From contig NZ_JAKFWS010000121.1 of assembly GCF_021731785.1 (NCBI RefSeq), forward strand, positions 1 through 34,172: DNA of 34,172 bases. Reading direction: 5' to 3'. The notes under the pieces were generated by a model. It was given only the letters and a program-made list of their open reading frames with translations, was not told the DNA's origin and ran no database searches. The translations under genes and the position numbers were made by a program. Every line of letters begins with the position of its first letter. Position 1 is the stretch's first letter. This DNA comes from Methylocystis sp. (GTDB lineage: Bacteria; Pseudomonadota; Alphaproteobacteria; Rhizobiales; Beijerinckiaceae). Below are positions 1 to 9,229 of the stretch, piece by piece.

Positions 1-1146
1 CCGCGTCGCGGCGCGCTTGCGCAATCCTGGCAGCGCTTTCTCGCCATGTTCGTCAAGGAATTCATCCAACTTCGTCGCGACAGGCCGACATTCGCGATGA
101 TCGTCGGCATTCCGCTCATTCAGCTGATGCTTTTTGGATATGCGATCAACACCGATCCCAAACATCTGCCGACCGCCGTGCTGACGGGCGACGACAGCCC
201 GATCGCGCGCGCGCTGATCGGCGCCCTGCGCGCCACTGATTACTTCAACATCAAATATGTCGCGCGGGGCGAAGCTGACGCCGACAAATTGATCCTTTCG
301 AACAAGGTGCAATTCGTCATTCAAATTCCGCCCGATTTTTCTCGCCAGCTCGTTCGCGGCGAAAAGCCGGCGCTGCTGCTCATCGCCGATGCGACCGATC
401 CGACGGCGACCTCGGGCGCGGTCGCCGCCGCGCTCGGCGCCGCAAATCAGGCGCTCGACCGGGAGTTGATCGGACCGCTCGCCTCACTCGCGCAAAAAGC
501 GGCGCCTTACGAGATCCGCGTGCATCGGCGTTACAATCCGGCGGGAGAGACGCGCCGCAATATTGTCCCTGGACTGATCGGGACGATTTTGACCATGACA
601 ATGCTGATGTATACGGCGATGTCGGTGACGCGGGAAATCGAACGGGGAACGATGGAGGCGTTGCTCGCCATGCCGATACTCCCGGTCGAGATCATGCTCG
701 GAAAAATCGCGCCCTATGTGGTCGTCGGCGCCGTCCAGATGGCCACCATTCTCATCGTCGCATCGCTGCTGTTTCAGGTGCCCCTGGTCGGCTCGCTTCT
801 TACCCTCTCCACGCTGACTCTGCTTTTTATCGTCGCCAACCTCTCCGTCGGCTATACGTTCTCGACGGTCGCGGTCAATCAGCTGCAGGCGATGCAAATG
901 ACCTTTTTCTTCTTTCTGCCGAGCATGCTTCTGTCGGGCTTCCTTTTTCCTTTTTACGGCATGCCGAAGTGGGCGCAATATGTCGGAGAGGCGATGCCGC
1001 TCACCCATTATCTGCGCATCGTGCGCTCGGTGATGTTGAAGGGCTCGACCTTCGGCGATCTCGCCGTCGACGCCGGCGCGCTCGTGGCTTTCACGCTTGT
1101 CGCGATGAGCCTCGCGGTGATGCGTTTCCGACAGACGTTGGACTAG
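1..1146 (+). CDS. ABC-2 type exporter permease (YbhR/YhhJ type), 5'-partial
   Basis: Membrane subunit of an ABC-2 exporter, the group used for drug or polymer efflux across the inner membrane. One N-terminal membrane segment follows a KEFIQLRRDR amphipathic start. A soluble, probably periplasmic domain of about 150 residues comes next, then five or so hydrophobic segments and a short basic C-terminus. The EIERGTMEALLAMP segment after the second membrane helix is the usual ABC-2 coupling region (ERE.GT...L...P). The first ATG in the window is at 46, but the frame is open to base 1 and the residues before it (QSWQRFLA) align with the family N-terminus. There is no start codon at 1-45, so the real start is probably upstream of the window. 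The ATP-binding partner is expected to the left. The family is clear; the substrate is unknown. Confidence 0.88.
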   Translation, partial: PRRGALAQSWQRFLAMFVKEFIQLRRDRPTFAMIVGIPLIQLMLFGYAINTDPKHLPTAVLTGDDSPIARALIGALRATDYFNIKYVARGEADADKLILSNKVQFVIQIPPDFSRQLVRGEKPALLLIADATDPTATSGAVAAALGAANQALDRELIGPLASLAQKAAPYEIRVHRRYNPAGETRRNIVPGLIGTILTMTMLMYTAMSVTREIERGTMEALLAMPILPVEIMLGKIAPYVVVGAVQMATILIVASLLFQVPLVGSLLTLSTLTLLFIVANLSVGYTFSTVAVNQLQAMQMTFFFFLPSMLLSGFLFPFYGMPKWAQYVGEAMPLTHYLRIVRSVMLKGSTFGDLAVDAGALVAFTLVAMSLAVMRFRQTLD

Positions 1147-1250
1147 AGCGCGGCTCTCGGAAAATGAAGCCGGCTTTTCGTGCGACGCGCGCTCTTGCTT
1201 TTTTGGTTCATGTCATCTGCATTTGGGCTATTCCGCCCAAATGCAGCGTG
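1145..1250. repeat. Pair of intergenic hairpins, possible dispersed repeat or terminator
   Basis: Directly after the permease stop codon lies an inverted repeat with arms agagcgcg (1145-1152) and cgcgctct (1188-1195). It encloses the palindrome aagccggctt. A second, perfect 12-bp stem follows: ctgcatttgggc (1217-1228) and gcccaaatgcag (1235-1246) with a 6-base loop. No T-tract follows the second stem. The agagc...gctct bracket resembles intergenic repeats that are common in Rhizobiales genomes. A transcription-terminating role is possible but is not shown by the sequence. Confidence 0.5.
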
Positions 1251-1305
1251 ATCTGATGTTGACGGCCGATTTTTTTGACAGCCTAACATGGGCGGGGAGA
1301 CAAAA

Positions 1306-1509
1306 ATGTCTGACACGGAAGATCCCGAAGGGCGGTTCAACCTCATCATGAAGATCGCCACGCTCGCCGCAGTGCTGCTGACCGGCTATTACGTCTGGTC
1401 CTTTTTCGTCAGCAGCCGCTATCAGGCGCTGTGCGGCGGCTCTTACTGGGAGCTGGACAAGAAGGAGATCGATTCCTGCATCGATCGAAAAAAAGAACTC
1501 GAAAAATAG
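1306..1509 (+). CDS. Small single-pass membrane protein, function unknown
   Basis: This 67-residue protein is not one I recognise by function. It has an acidic N-terminus of about 15 residues and one membrane segment (about residues 17-36, rich in L, V, Y, W, F). A short tail follows with two cysteines (ALCGG and DSCID) and a very charged Lys/Glu end. The ATG at 1306 is preferred to the one at 1288, because ggggag lies 6-10 bases before it and the extra residues add nothing. The tail could face the periplasm and form a disulphide if the N-terminus is cytoplasmic. It stands alone between the exporter and the convergent ubiA gene. Confidence 0.6.
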   Translation: MSDTEDPEGRFNLIMKIATLAAVLLTGYYVWSFFVSSRYQALCGGSYWELDKKEIDSCIDRKKELEK

Positions 1510-1606
1510 AGCCGGCCGCGACGCGCTAAGTCAGCAGCGCCGAAATGAATATGGTTCGGCGACGGCGCCGGAGCGGCCGTCTTAGATGGTCGCCAGACGA
1601 AAGCGG

Positions 1607-2563
1607 TCAGAAGAGAAACGCCGCGCTCTGCGCCAGGAATCCTGCGAACAGCAGCAGCCCGGCATCACGATTCGAACGGAAGAGGCGGAGGGCGGTTTCG
1701 GGCGCCACGTCCGCTCCCATCCGCGCGGTCTGCCAGGCGAGATGCGACGCATAGGCGACGACGCCGAGATAGGCCAGCCATCCGCCGCCCGCCAGAAAAA
1801 CGGCGAAGGCGGCGCTTGCTGCGGACACGGCGTAGAGCGCGCCGACCGCCATTTGGACGCGTGGACCGAACAGTCGCGCCGTGGAGCGCACGCCGACGAT
1901 CGCGTCGTCGCGCAGGTCCTGAAGCGCGTAAATCGTATCGAAGCCGATGGTCCATGCGACCGCTGCGGCATAAAGAAAAAGCGCCGGCGCGCCGAGCGCG
2001 TCCGTGCGGGCCGTCCAGCCGAGCAGCGCGCCATAGGCGAAGGCCAATCCGAGAATCGCCTGCGGCCAAGAGGTGAATCGCTTGGCGAAAGGATAGATCA
2101 GCACGATCAGCGGAGAGATCAGCCCGAGAGCAATCGTAAGCCCGTTGAACGACAGAAGCACGGCGAGCCCGACGAGGCATTGAGCGACAAGAAAGCCGAG
2201 CGCGGCGCGCGTCGTCGCCCTTCCGCTGGCGAGCGGTCGCAGACGCGTGCGCTCGACCTTTCCGTCAATGTCGCGATCGACATAGTCGTTATAGGTCGAG
2301 CCCGCGCCGCGCATGGCGACGGCCCCTACGAAGAACAGGGTCAGATGCCAGAGATTCGGGCCGTCGCGCAGCGCGACGGAAGCAAGCGCGCTGGATTCCC
2401 AGCAGGGCAGCAGCAGCAGCCACCAGCCAATCGGCCGGTCGAGACGCGCGAGCTGGATAAAAGGCAATAGCGCCGGGGGCGCGCGGCGCAACAACGCGTG
2501 ATCGGCGATCGCGTCGGGCAGCTCGGCCGCTGCTGACGAATCGCCGCTCCGTCTTATGCTCAC
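1607..2563 (-). CDS. ubiA: 4-hydroxybenzoate polyprenyltransferase
   Basis: UbiA attaches the polyprenyl tail to 4-hydroxybenzoate, the first membrane-bound step of ubiquinone synthesis. The first Asp-rich prenyl-diphosphate/Mg motif, NDYVDRDID, is at residues 92-100. The second, DLRDDAIVG, is near residue 215. Eight to nine hydrophobic segments are visible. The frame extends upstream, but homology begins only near PFIQLARLDRPIG, so I choose the GTG at 2563. That start overlaps the stop codon of the preceding minus-strand gene by four bases (GTGA), which implies translational coupling. It gives 318 residues, normal for the family. The upstream extension to 2737 is mostly out-of-frame reading through the neighbouring gene. 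Confidence 0.9.
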   Translation of the reverse strand: MSIRRSGDSSAAAELPDAIADHALLRRAPPALLPFIQLARLDRPIGWWLLLLPCWESSALASVALRDGPNLWHLTLFFVGAVAMRGAGSTYNDYVDRDIDGKVERTRLRPLASGRATTRAALGFLVAQCLVGLAVLLSFNGLTIALGLISPLIVLIYPFAKRFTSWPQAILGLAFAYGALLGWTARTDALGAPALFLYAAAVAWTIGFDTIYALQDLRDDAIVGVRSTARLFGPRVQMAVGALYAVSAASAAFAVFLAGGGWLAYLGVVAYASHLAWQTARMGADVAPETALRLFRSNRDAGLLLFAGFLAQSAAFLF

Positions 2564-3021
2564 AGCGGTCCGGCAGGCAACTTCGGCGGCGCCATCATGC
2601 CGCCGCCTCCAGCGGCCGCCTGATCGCGCATCTGCTTCACCTTGGCTGCAGCGTCGCAGGCCTGCGAGGCAAAGCCCTGGGTCTTGCCGCGCGCTTCCTT
2701 GAAGCCGTCGACGACATGGTCCGGGATGTTGCACCACTCTTTGTTCTTGGCCAGGTAATTCATCATCTCGGTTTCGATGGCGACGAGGCGGCGCGCGGCA
2801 GGGCAGGCGGCTTCAGGATCCATCTTGCCTTTGCCCGCCTTGCCGATGTTGTTAAGCGCCTCAATGCCGGCCATGCGCTTTGCGGTGAGCTTCTGAAAGT
2901 CTTCCTGACAGCTTTGCGCCTGCGCGCCGTTTGCCGCGAGCAGCATTGCCAAGAATGAGAGTCGCGCGAGCGCGCGCGGAAAAACGATAGCGCCGATGAT
3001 CATGTCTCTTGGTCCGCTCAT
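2560..3021 (-). CDS. Secreted small protein with four cysteines, function unknown
   Basis: This protein has 153 residues from the ATG at 3021, or 147 from the ATG at 3003 (MIIGAIVF), which gives a cleaner signal peptide. The hydrophobic stretch LSFLAMLLAANGAQAQ ends in a good AQA signal-peptidase I site. The mature part of about 115 residues is largely helical and carries four cysteines (SCQED, AACPA, EWCN, QACDAA), probably two periplasmic disulphides. The tail is Gly/Met/Pro-rich. It precedes ubiA with a 4-base overlap, so the two are probably co-transcribed, though nothing links it to quinone synthesis. I do not recognise a named domain. Confidence 0.75.
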   Translation of the reverse strand: MSGPRDMIIGAIVFPRALARLSFLAMLLAANGAQAQSCQEDFQKLTAKRMAGIEALNNIGKAGKGKMDPEAACPAARRLVAIETEMMNYLAKNKEWCNIPDHVVDGFKEARGKTQGFASQACDAAAKVKQMRDQAAAGGGGMMAPPKLPAGPL

Positions 3022-3162
3022 CAGGCTTGTGGTCCGTTCATCATGATTGCAGCATTACCAGCAGGCTTGCCGGCGACGCAAGTTTTGGCCAACCTGTCCG
3101 CAACAAAGCGGCGGCTTCATGGCAAGCGCGCGTCGCGCTCGCGCCTCCGCTGGGAAGCGATT

Positions 3163-3927
3163 GTGCAAGCATACGATTTTGCCGCTCAGCGCCTGTTCGT
3201 TGGCGACGAACTCGCGCCGGGCGTCGAACTTGCGCCTTCAGCTGAGGCGTTAAATTATCTGCTTAATGTCCTGCGCATGCGCGAGGGCGCCGCGATACAC
3301 TTGTTCAACGGCCGCGACGGGGAATTTCGTGCGACGCTGTTTGACGTTGCGCGTCGGTCGGCGAGGTTGCGCGTTGCGCAGCGCCTACGCGTCCAGCCCG
3401 AACGCGCTGACCTCGACTATTGCTTCGCTCCCTTAAAGCAGGCGCGGCTCGATTATATGGCGCAGAAGGCCACTGAAATGGGCGCCGGCCGGCTCGTTCC
3501 GGTGATCACGCATCGCACCCAGATTCGCCGCCTCAACTCGGCGCGGCTTCAATCCAATGTCATCGAGGCCGCCGAGCAATGCGGCGTGCTGGCCGTGCCC
3601 GAAGTCGCAGACGCAATCGAATTGCCTGACTTTCTGGCCCGATTGCCGGCGCAGCGGCTGCTCGTTTTTTGCGATGAGCGCGCCGCCCTCGCCAATCCGC
3701 TGGATGCGCTCGCCGATCGCACGGCCCGAGCGGGCGTGAGCGTGCTCATCGGACCGGAAGGCGGCTTCGACGACGCCGAACGGGCGGCGATCGCACGTTT
3801 GCCGAACGTCGTTTGTCTCTCGCTTGGACCGCGCGTGCTTCGCGCGGACACCGCCGCGGTCGCAGCTTTGACGATCGTACAGGCCGCGATTGGCGATTGG
3901 CGATCGCCGGCGTCGCCCGACGTCTAA
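3163..3927 (+). CDS. rsmE: 16S rRNA (uracil-1498-N3)-methyltransferase
   Basis: RsmE methylates U1498 in helix 44 of 16S rRNA using S-adenosylmethionine. The protein shows the SPOUT-class C-terminal knot motifs IGPEGGFDDAE and LGPRVLRADTA. It also has the family block APLKQARLDYMAQKATEMGAGRLVPV and a PUA-like N-terminus. The frame opens at 3043, but the first 40 residues are non-homologous Arg-rich sequence. The GTG at 3163, with gggaag five bases upstream, gives about 254 residues, close to the usual 240-250. It is divergent from the ubiA pair and lies upstream of gshA, a combination also seen in other Rhizobiales. Confidence 0.92.
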   Translation: MQAYDFAAQRLFVGDELAPGVELAPSAEALNYLLNVLRMREGAAIHLFNGRDGEFRATLFDVARRSARLRVAQRLRVQPERADLDYCFAPLKQARLDYMAQKATEMGAGRLVPVITHRTQIRRLNSARLQSNVIEAAEQCGVLAVPEVADAIELPDFLARLPAQRLLVFCDERAALANPLDALADRTARAGVSVLIGPEGGFDDAERAAIARLPNVVCLSLGPRVLRADTAAVAALTIVQAAIGDWRSPASPDV

Positions 3928-4172
3928 ACAAAAAATAAATAAATGGAAAATAAAGCGTACTTCTCGATTGACGCCGGCAGGCTTCGCCCAATGGCGTCAA
4001 AGACACGATCCTGCCACGATGTTTGGCTCTAGTTGGCGGAGCGTCGTTTCGAGGCGAGAGGCCCAACGCCGCCGCCGGCGTAACGATTGCGTATCGAGAG
4101 ACTTGGTCGGGATTGCAAGGCTCCTGAAATCTCGCGCGCATGCGCGAACTTCGGAGGTAAGGCCAAAAAAAT

Positions 4173-4490
4173 ATGACGACCTTAGACATCACAAGCCGTC
4201 TGTTTCCGGGGCGCTTTATTGGCGTTATCGCGCTCACCACGCTCGCTGTCACGCCGGTTCGCGCCGAGAATATTAGCCAATGCGCGCGTTATGGCGCCGA
4301 CTATGTTGCGGTCGCCGGATCGAATGGCTGCGTTCGACTCGGCGGTCACGTCCGAGTCGCCATGCCGAGAACCCCAGTCGCGCCGATGGGCTACGCTGAA
4401 ATGCCGCGCGACGGCATGCGGCATGCCGCCGCGCGTTCCTCATTGCTCCCAATGGCTCCGTTCGGACTGCACGACCTCTTCCCGCGCTAA
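4173..4490 (+). CDS. Secreted mini-protein with Porin_2-like N-terminal signature
   Basis: This 105-residue protein has a signal peptide (hydrophobic core VIALTTLAVTP, cleavage after VRA). The mature start contains C-x2-YGADYVAVAGSNGC-x-RLGGHVRV. That closely resembles the conserved start of alphaproteobacterial Porin_2 proteins (C..YG.GF..IPGT..C.KIGG.VR), including the cysteine pair. No barrel follows: after about residue 62 the sequence is Pro/Met/Arg-rich and ends at LFPR. It is either a porin gene reduced to its first strand and plug segment, or one of the short secreted proteins that share this motif. ggaggt lies at 4153-4158, 14 bases before the ATG, a long spacing. The 245 bases before it (3928-4172) are AT-richer than the surroundings and hold no clear gene. 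Confidence 0.6.
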   Translation: MTTLDITSRLFPGRFIGVIALTTLAVTPVRAENISQCARYGADYVAVAGSNGCVRLGGHVRVAMPRTPVAPMGYAEMPRDGMRHAAARSSLLPMAPFGLHDLFPR

Positions 4491-4501
4491 GCGCTTCCTG
4501 T

Positions 4502-5890
4502 TTATAGCGGCAGAACGCAACTCGTGAAGGCGGCGTCGATCGATCGTCCCCAGCCGCTGTTATAGGCGTCCAGCCGCTGCTGCGCCAAAGTGCGCCCATC
4601 TTCGAGAATTGCTTCCAGCGGCGCGAGAAAGACGCTCTCGTCGCGCCCCTGGGCGTCGAGACGGGCGCGCCGGCGCAATCCGCGTTTGGCCAGGGCCAGA
4701 ACGTCGCGCCCGATCTCGCGCAGACTGCGGCCCTCGATTGTCGTGTCGAGCGCCAGCGCGGGAACGTCGTTGCGCAGCGCCTGGCGGGATGCGGCGCTCC
4801 AACCCTTAATGAGTTCGCCCGCCTGATCGAGCGCGCCGGGATCGTAGAGCAGACCGGCGCAGAGCGCGGGGAGGGCGGTGAAATGGCTGCGAGGGCCGGC
4901 ATCCGCGCCGCGCATTTCAAGATAGGTCTTTAGTCTCACTTCCGGAAAAATCGTCGAGAGATGATTAGCCCAGTCCGACATTGTGGCGCGCTCGCCGGGC
5001 AATTGCAGGAGGCGCCCCTGCATCAAATCGCGAAAGCTGGCGCCCGCGACGTCGTAATAGACGTCGCCGCGCTTGACGAAATACATCGGCACGTCAAGCG
5101 CATAGTCGACATATCGCTCGAAGCCGAAGCCAGGTTCGAAGGCGAAAGGCAGCATGCCGGTGCGGTCGGGATCGGTATCGAGCCAGATGTACGACCTCTG
5201 CGAAAGCCGGCCGGTCGGCTTGCCGTCGAGAAACGGTGAGTTAGCGAAAATCGCTGTGATCAGCGGCTGCAATGCGAGGCCGACCCGCATTTTTTGAACC
5301 ATGTCGGCTTCATCTACGAAGTCGACGTTGACCTGCACGGTCGCGGTGCGAAACATCATGTCAAGCCCGTGCACGCCGACTTTCGGCATATAAGCTTGCA
5401 TGATCGCGTAGCGTTGCTTGGGCATCGCCGGCGTTTCCGCGCGCGACCATTTTGGGCTTGCGCCCAGATCGAGGAAACGAATCCCGAGCGCGCGCGCCAC
5501 CGGCGCGAGCGCCGCAAAATGCGCGTCGAGTTCGTCCTGCGTCGCGTGAACGTCAGGGAGCGGCGCCCCGGACAGTTCGAACTGTCCGCCGGGTTCGAGC
5601 GAAATCGCGCCGCCGCCATCCGGCTGATAGAGGCCGATCAGCGCGTCGCGGTCGAGAATGGGCGCCCAGCCGAGCGTGTCGCGCAAGCCCTCAAGCAGCG
5701 CGCGTATGCCGCCGCGGCCGGCCGAGCCCTCATAGGGGACAGGCGCATCGTCGGCCGTATAGAATGGAATTTTCTCGTGCTCGGTGCCGATGCGCAGCGG
5801 CGCGCCGCCGGTCTTGCAGCCGGCTTCCAGCCATTCGACCAACATGTTGCGCGACGTGATCGGCGTCGTGTCGGAAACGTCGCGAGCCAT
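4502..5890 (-). CDS. gshA: Glutamate-cysteine ligase (plant/alphaproteobacterial type)
   Basis: ATP-dependent ligation of glutamate and cysteine, the first and usually rate-limiting step of glutathione synthesis. The 462-residue length fits the type found in plants and alphaproteobacteria. Recognisable blocks are LRIGTEHEKIPF near residue 33, the LEPGGQFELSG glutamate/Mg-binding segment near residue 98, MPKVGVHGLDMMFRTATVQVN, and FLDGKPTGRLSQRSYIW. The ATG at 5890 fits the family N-terminus. The gene ends 12 bases from the stop codon of the convergent Porin_2-signature gene. About 200 bases without a gene (5891-6091) separate it from the DUF937 gene behind it on the same strand. Confidence 0.94.
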   Translation of the reverse strand: MARDVSDTTPITSRNMLVEWLEAGCKTGGAPLRIGTEHEKIPFYTADDAPVPYEGSAGRGGIRALLEGLRDTLGWAPILDRDALIGLYQPDGGGAISLEPGGQFELSGAPLPDVHATQDELDAHFAALAPVARALGIRFLDLGASPKWSRAETPAMPKQRYAIMQAYMPKVGVHGLDMMFRTATVQVNVDFVDEADMVQKMRVGLALQPLITAIFANSPFLDGKPTGRLSQRSYIWLDTDPDRTGMLPFAFEPGFGFERYVDYALDVPMYFVKRGDVYYDVAGASFRDLMQGRLLQLPGERATMSDWANHLSTIFPEVRLKTYLEMRGADAGPRSHFTALPALCAGLLYDPGALDQAGELIKGWSAASRQALRNDVPALALDTTIEGRSLREIGRDVLALAKRGLRRRARLDAQGRDESVFLAPLEAILEDGRTLAQQRLDAYNSGWGRSIDAAFTSCVLPL

Positions 5891-6091
5891 CTATGGGAAA
5901 TTGTCCGTGTTCGAGGAGGGCGCGAACGCAGCGCGGACGCGCCTCGCGCCGTCGAGGATTCGCGCCGACTGGATTGCAGGAAAGCCGGCGCTGCGCAAGC
6001 CTTGGCCGCGCCGGCGGGGACGGGCGACTCATAGCGACCAGCCGCCGGCCCGGGCGCGCTTGGCCGGGCGCCGATGACGGGGCCATCTCGC

Positions 6092-6967
6092 TCAGCGTTT
6101 GCCGAACATCTGGCCGATGATGCTTTCGAAATCCGAGCGCGGGCCTGCGGTTTCGCCCCCGCTGGCGCGGCCGATCTGCAGCGTCTTCTTAATGTCCTCG
6201 ATCGCCTGCTGGAGCGATGCTTGATCCAAGTCGTCCGGCAGCCCGGGCGAGCCGCTTCGATTCGGGTCGAGGTCAAGCGGGCCGCCGCGGCTATGGCCGC
6301 CGCCGGCCGGATCGCCCATCGGTCCGCCGTAGGGGCCGGGCGCCGGACGGCGGCCGCCGCCGAGCAGCGATCCCAGAATCGATCCCAGAATTCCGCCCAG
6401 CGGACCGCCGCCCATTCCCCCGCCTCGCGGCGTCGGCATGGGCGTGGGTTCGGGCTGCGGCGCGCGCGCCCCGCCGAGCATTTGTTCGAGGATCGAGCCG
6501 AGCGCGCCGGAATTGACGAGCTGACCTAAAACGCCCCCGAGTCCGCGGTTGCTCACATTCTTGAACAATCCGCCGATGAGAACCGAGGCGAGCACCGGCA
6601 GGAGCTGCGAAAGAATATCGGGACGCAGCCCCGACTCTCGGGCCGCGACCTGCACCACCTGTCCGGCCGCGGCCGGAGAGCCGAAGAGATCGTCGAGCAG
6701 CTGCCGCGACTGCGCGACAGTGTCCGCGTCATGAGCGGCGCCAGGCTCGTCAAAGGCGGCCAAGCGTCCGGGAGACGCGATGTCGCCTAAAAGCCTTTCG
6801 AACAGCAGCGGCTTTTCGGCGGCGTTGCTCAACCCGACTTCCAGCGCGGGGGCGAGCGCCCTGACGGCGCCGTCCATCTGTTCTTCCGTGAGGCCATAGC
6901 GTTGAGCCAGATTGGCGACCAGCTGGCCGCCTTGCGCCGACTGCAAAATCTCGTCGAGATACGACAT
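6092..6967 (-). CDS. DUF937 family protein
   Basis: A 291-residue protein of the DUF937 (YidB-like) family, whose function is not established. The N-terminal block MSYLDEILQSAQGGQLVANLAQRYGLTEEQ and the repeated pattern of polar helix then glycine-rich loop (LASVLIGGLFKN, LGGVLGQLVNSGALGSILEQMLGG) are typical. The middle (about residues 170-235) is a low-complexity Gly/Pro segment, and the C-terminus is a short charged helix. The frame opens farther upstream at 7042. The ATG at 6967 is chosen because MSYLDE is the family start and a complementary ggagc site lies about eight bases before it. Confidence 0.8.
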   Translation of the reverse strand: MSYLDEILQSAQGGQLVANLAQRYGLTEEQMDGAVRALAPALEVGLSNAAEKPLLFERLLGDIASPGRLAAFDEPGAAHDADTVAQSRQLLDDLFGSPAAAGQVVQVAARESGLRPDILSQLLPVLASVLIGGLFKNVSNRGLGGVLGQLVNSGALGSILEQMLGGARAPQPEPTPMPTPRGGGMGGGPLGGILGSILGSLLGGGRRPAPGPYGGPMGDPAGGGHSRGGPLDLDPNRSGSPGLPDDLDQASLQQAIEDIKKTLQIGRASGGETAGPRSDFESIIGQMFGKR

Positions 6968-7265
6968 GCGCGCAGCTCCGTTCGATCGGGCCCGGGATGC
7001 TGGGCCCGCCATCATGGTGTCACAGACCGGCGTCGCCGCCAATCGGCGGCGCGTCAGGCAAACCGTTCGAGGCGCAGCCCGTTTTGCAAAGCGTTGGCCT
7101 TGCTAGCGGATGGGTCTGTCGCCGCCGACCCGCGCGTCGCGGGCGGCTTGACACCGTCGCGCATGCGCGACATTGCTTGCCGGCGTTCAGCCCGGGAATC
7201 TGGATGGCCGCGTTTGGCGCTTGAGCGACTCGCCGCCTCGCGCCGCCTCTGCCAAAGGCGCGAAG

Positions 7266-8234
7266 ATGAACGTTCACTCTCGGCCCACGAAACCGCCGCT
7301 CAAAATACTCTTGTGTTCTCCGCGGGGATTTTGCGCGGGCGTCGTGCGCGCGATCGACGCCGTCGAGCGGGCTCTGGCCAAGTTCGGTCCGCCTGTCTAT
7401 GTGCGGCACGAAATCGTCCACAATCGCTATGTCGTCGAGTCGCTCAAGGCCAAGGGCGCGATTTTTGTCGAGGAGCTCGACGAGATTCCGAACACCGACG
7501 CGCCGGTGATTTTTTCGGCGCATGGCGTCGCCAAGGAGGTCTCCGCCGCGGCTGCCGAGCGAGGCCTTCTCGCGATCGATGCGACCTGTCCGCTTGTCAC
7601 GAAAGTGCATCGGGAGGCGGAAATTCATTGGCGGCGCGGCCGTCGGGTGTTGCTCGTCGGACATTCCGGCCATCCGGAAGTCGTTGGCACCATGGGGCAG
7701 CTTCCGGAAGGCGCGGTGGTGTTGGTCGAGTCCGTCGAAGACATCGATCGACTTAAATTCGACGATGAATCCAATCTGGCTTATGTGACGCAAACCACGC
7801 TGTCGGTCGACGACTCGCAAGGGATCGTCAACGCGCTGATGCGGCGCTTTCCAAAGATCATCGGCCCGCACAAGGAAGACATCTGCTATGCGACGACAAA
7901 CCGCCAGGCTGCGGTCAAGGAGGTTGCGCCCTACGTCGACGCGGTGATCGTCGTCGGTTCGCCGAATTCCTCCAACTCGCAGCGGCTGCGCGAAGTGGCG
8001 GAGCGCGCCGGCGCGCCGGCGCAGCTCGTGCAGGGCCGGAAAGAGATCGACTGGGAGATTTTTGGCAGCATATCGTCGCTCGGCATTACCGCCGGCGCCT
8101 CCGCGCCCGAGGTTCTGGTCGAGGAGATCATGGACGCGTTCGCCGAGCGCTACGACATTGTCGTCGAAACCATCTCGAGCGCCGACGAGAACGTCTCCTT
8201 CCCCCTGCCAAAGGAGCTGCGGGCGATCGCCTGA
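7266..8234 (+). CDS. ispH: 4-hydroxy-3-methylbut-2-enyl diphosphate reductase
   Basis: IspH is the 4Fe-4S enzyme that makes isopentenyl and dimethylallyl diphosphate in the last step of the MEP isoprenoid pathway. The three cluster cysteines lie in PRGFCAGV (Cys23), DATCPLV and ICYATTNRQ. The substrate-binding SAHGV, GHPEV and [10 protein letters not shown] motifs are intact. The length of 322 residues is usual. The frame extends upstream to 7173, but homology begins at the ATG at 7266. About 298 bases without a gene separate it from the divergent DUF937 gene and must hold promoters for both; I see no convincing consensus boxes there. It is followed closely by thrB and rnhA. Confidence 0.95.
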   Translation: MNVHSRPTKPPLKILLCSPRGFCAGVVRAIDAVERALAKFGPPVYVRHEIVHNRYVVESLKAKGAIFVEELDEIPNTDAPVIFSAHGVAKEVSAAAAERGLLAIDATCPLVTKVHREAEIHWRRGRRVLLVGHSGHPEVVGTMGQLPEGAVVLVESVEDIDRLKFDDESNLAYVTQTTLSVDDSQGIVNALMRRFPKIIGPHKEDICYATTNRQAAVKEVAPYVDAVIVVGSPNSSNSQRLREVAERAGAPAQLVQGRKEIDWEIFGSISSLGITAGASAPEVLVEEIMDAFAERYDIVVETISSADENVSFPLPKELRAIA

Positions 8235-8263
8235 GGGCGGCCTGCAGTGAACGGTCGGCGCGC

Positions 8264-9229
8264 ATGGCCGTCTACACGCTGGTTGATGATGAGGAGCTGA
8301 TCGCTTTTCTGTCGACCTATGACCTCGGGGAACTGTTGTCCTGCAAAGGCATCGCCGAGGGCGTCGAAAACTCCAACTACTATCTCCACACCGGCGCCGG
8401 CAGCTTCATCCTCACGCTTTATGAGAAAAGAGTCGCGGAAGCCGATCTGCCGTTCTTCCTGAACCTGATGGAACATCTCGCCGCGCGCGGCGTCACCTGC
8501 CCGCTGCCGGTGCGAGACCGCGCCGGCGGAGCGCTGGGTCGCCTCGCCGGCCGCCCCGCCGCGATCATCACCTTCCTCGACGGCTATTCCGTGCACCACC
8601 CCGAGGCCGCCCACTGCGCCGCGCTCGGCGCGACGCTGGCGCGGCTGCACCTCGCCGGCGCGGATTTCGCGCAGCGGCGCGGCAACGCGCTTTCGGTGGA
8701 GGGGTGGCGGCCGCTTTTTGCGACCTGCGCGTCGCGCGCTGACGAGGTCGCGACGGGGCTGCGTGCGCTCGTCGACGCGGAGCTGGATCATCTTGAGCGC
8801 AACTGGCCGCGCGGTCTGCCGAGCGGCGTGATCCACGCCGATCTGTTCCCGGACAATGTTTTCTTTCTGGGCGAGCGCATCTCGGGACTGATCGACTTCT
8901 ACTTCGCCTGCACCGACGCCTACGCCTACGATCTCGCGATCTGTCTTAATGCCTGGTGCTTCGACGCCGAGCATCGCTATCAGCGCGAGAAAGGCGCGGC
9001 GCTGCTCGACGCCTATCAGCGGATTCGGCCACTCTCCGTCGCCGAGATCGATGCCTTTCCCATGCTCGCGCGCGGCGCCGCGCTGCGCTTTCTGCTGACC
9101 CGCTACGTCGACTGGCTCAACGTGCCGGCGGGCGCGCTGGTGCGTCCCAAGGATCCGCGCGAATATCTCGCCAAGCTCCGGTTTCACCAGTCCGCGGCCG
9201 ATGCGCGCGTCTACGGAGTAGGTTCATGA
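8264..9229 (+). CDS. thrB: Homoserine kinase, aminoglycoside-phosphotransferase-like (ThrB2 type)
   Basis: Phosphorylates homoserine with ATP in threonine synthesis. At 321 residues it belongs to the APH/choline-kinase fold homoserine kinases of alphaproteobacteria and pseudomonads, not the GHMP type. The catalytic loop [13 protein letters not shown] and the metal-binding [18 protein letters not shown] are intact, as is the family N-terminus ([12 protein letters not shown]). Its last four bases overlap the ATG of rnhA (ATGA). It follows ispH by 29 bases, so ispH-thrB-rnhA look like one transcript. This order is conserved in many Rhizobiales. Confidence 0.93.
   Translation: MAVYTLVDDEELIAFLSTYDLGELLSCKGIAEGVENSNYYLHTGAGSFILTLYEKRVAEADLPFFLNLMEHLAARGVTCPLPVRDRAGGALGRLAGRPAAIITFLDGYSVHHPEAAHCAALGATLARLHLAGADFAQRRGNALSVEGWRPLFATCASRADEVATGLRALVDAELDHLERNWPRGLPSGVIHADLFPDNVFFLGERISGLIDFYFACTDAYAYDLAICLNAWCFDAEHRYQREKGAALLDAYQRIRPLSVAEIDAFPMLARGAALRFLLTRYVDWLNVPAGALVRPKDPREYLAKLRFHQSAADARVYGVGS

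Noticed and set aside
484-1008. Minus-strand frame of 174 codons inside the exporter gene.
   Set aside because: Its composition is extreme (Arg, Asp, Gln, His) with no recognisable motif, while the plus-strand frame is a clear ABC-2 permease.
1586-2470. Plus-strand frame of 294 codons opposite ubiA.
   Set aside because: A charged low-complexity product opposite a gene with both UbiA Asp motifs.
5294-6034. Plus-strand frame of 246 codons opposite gshA.
   Set aside because: A shadow of gshA; Arg-rich and without a motif.
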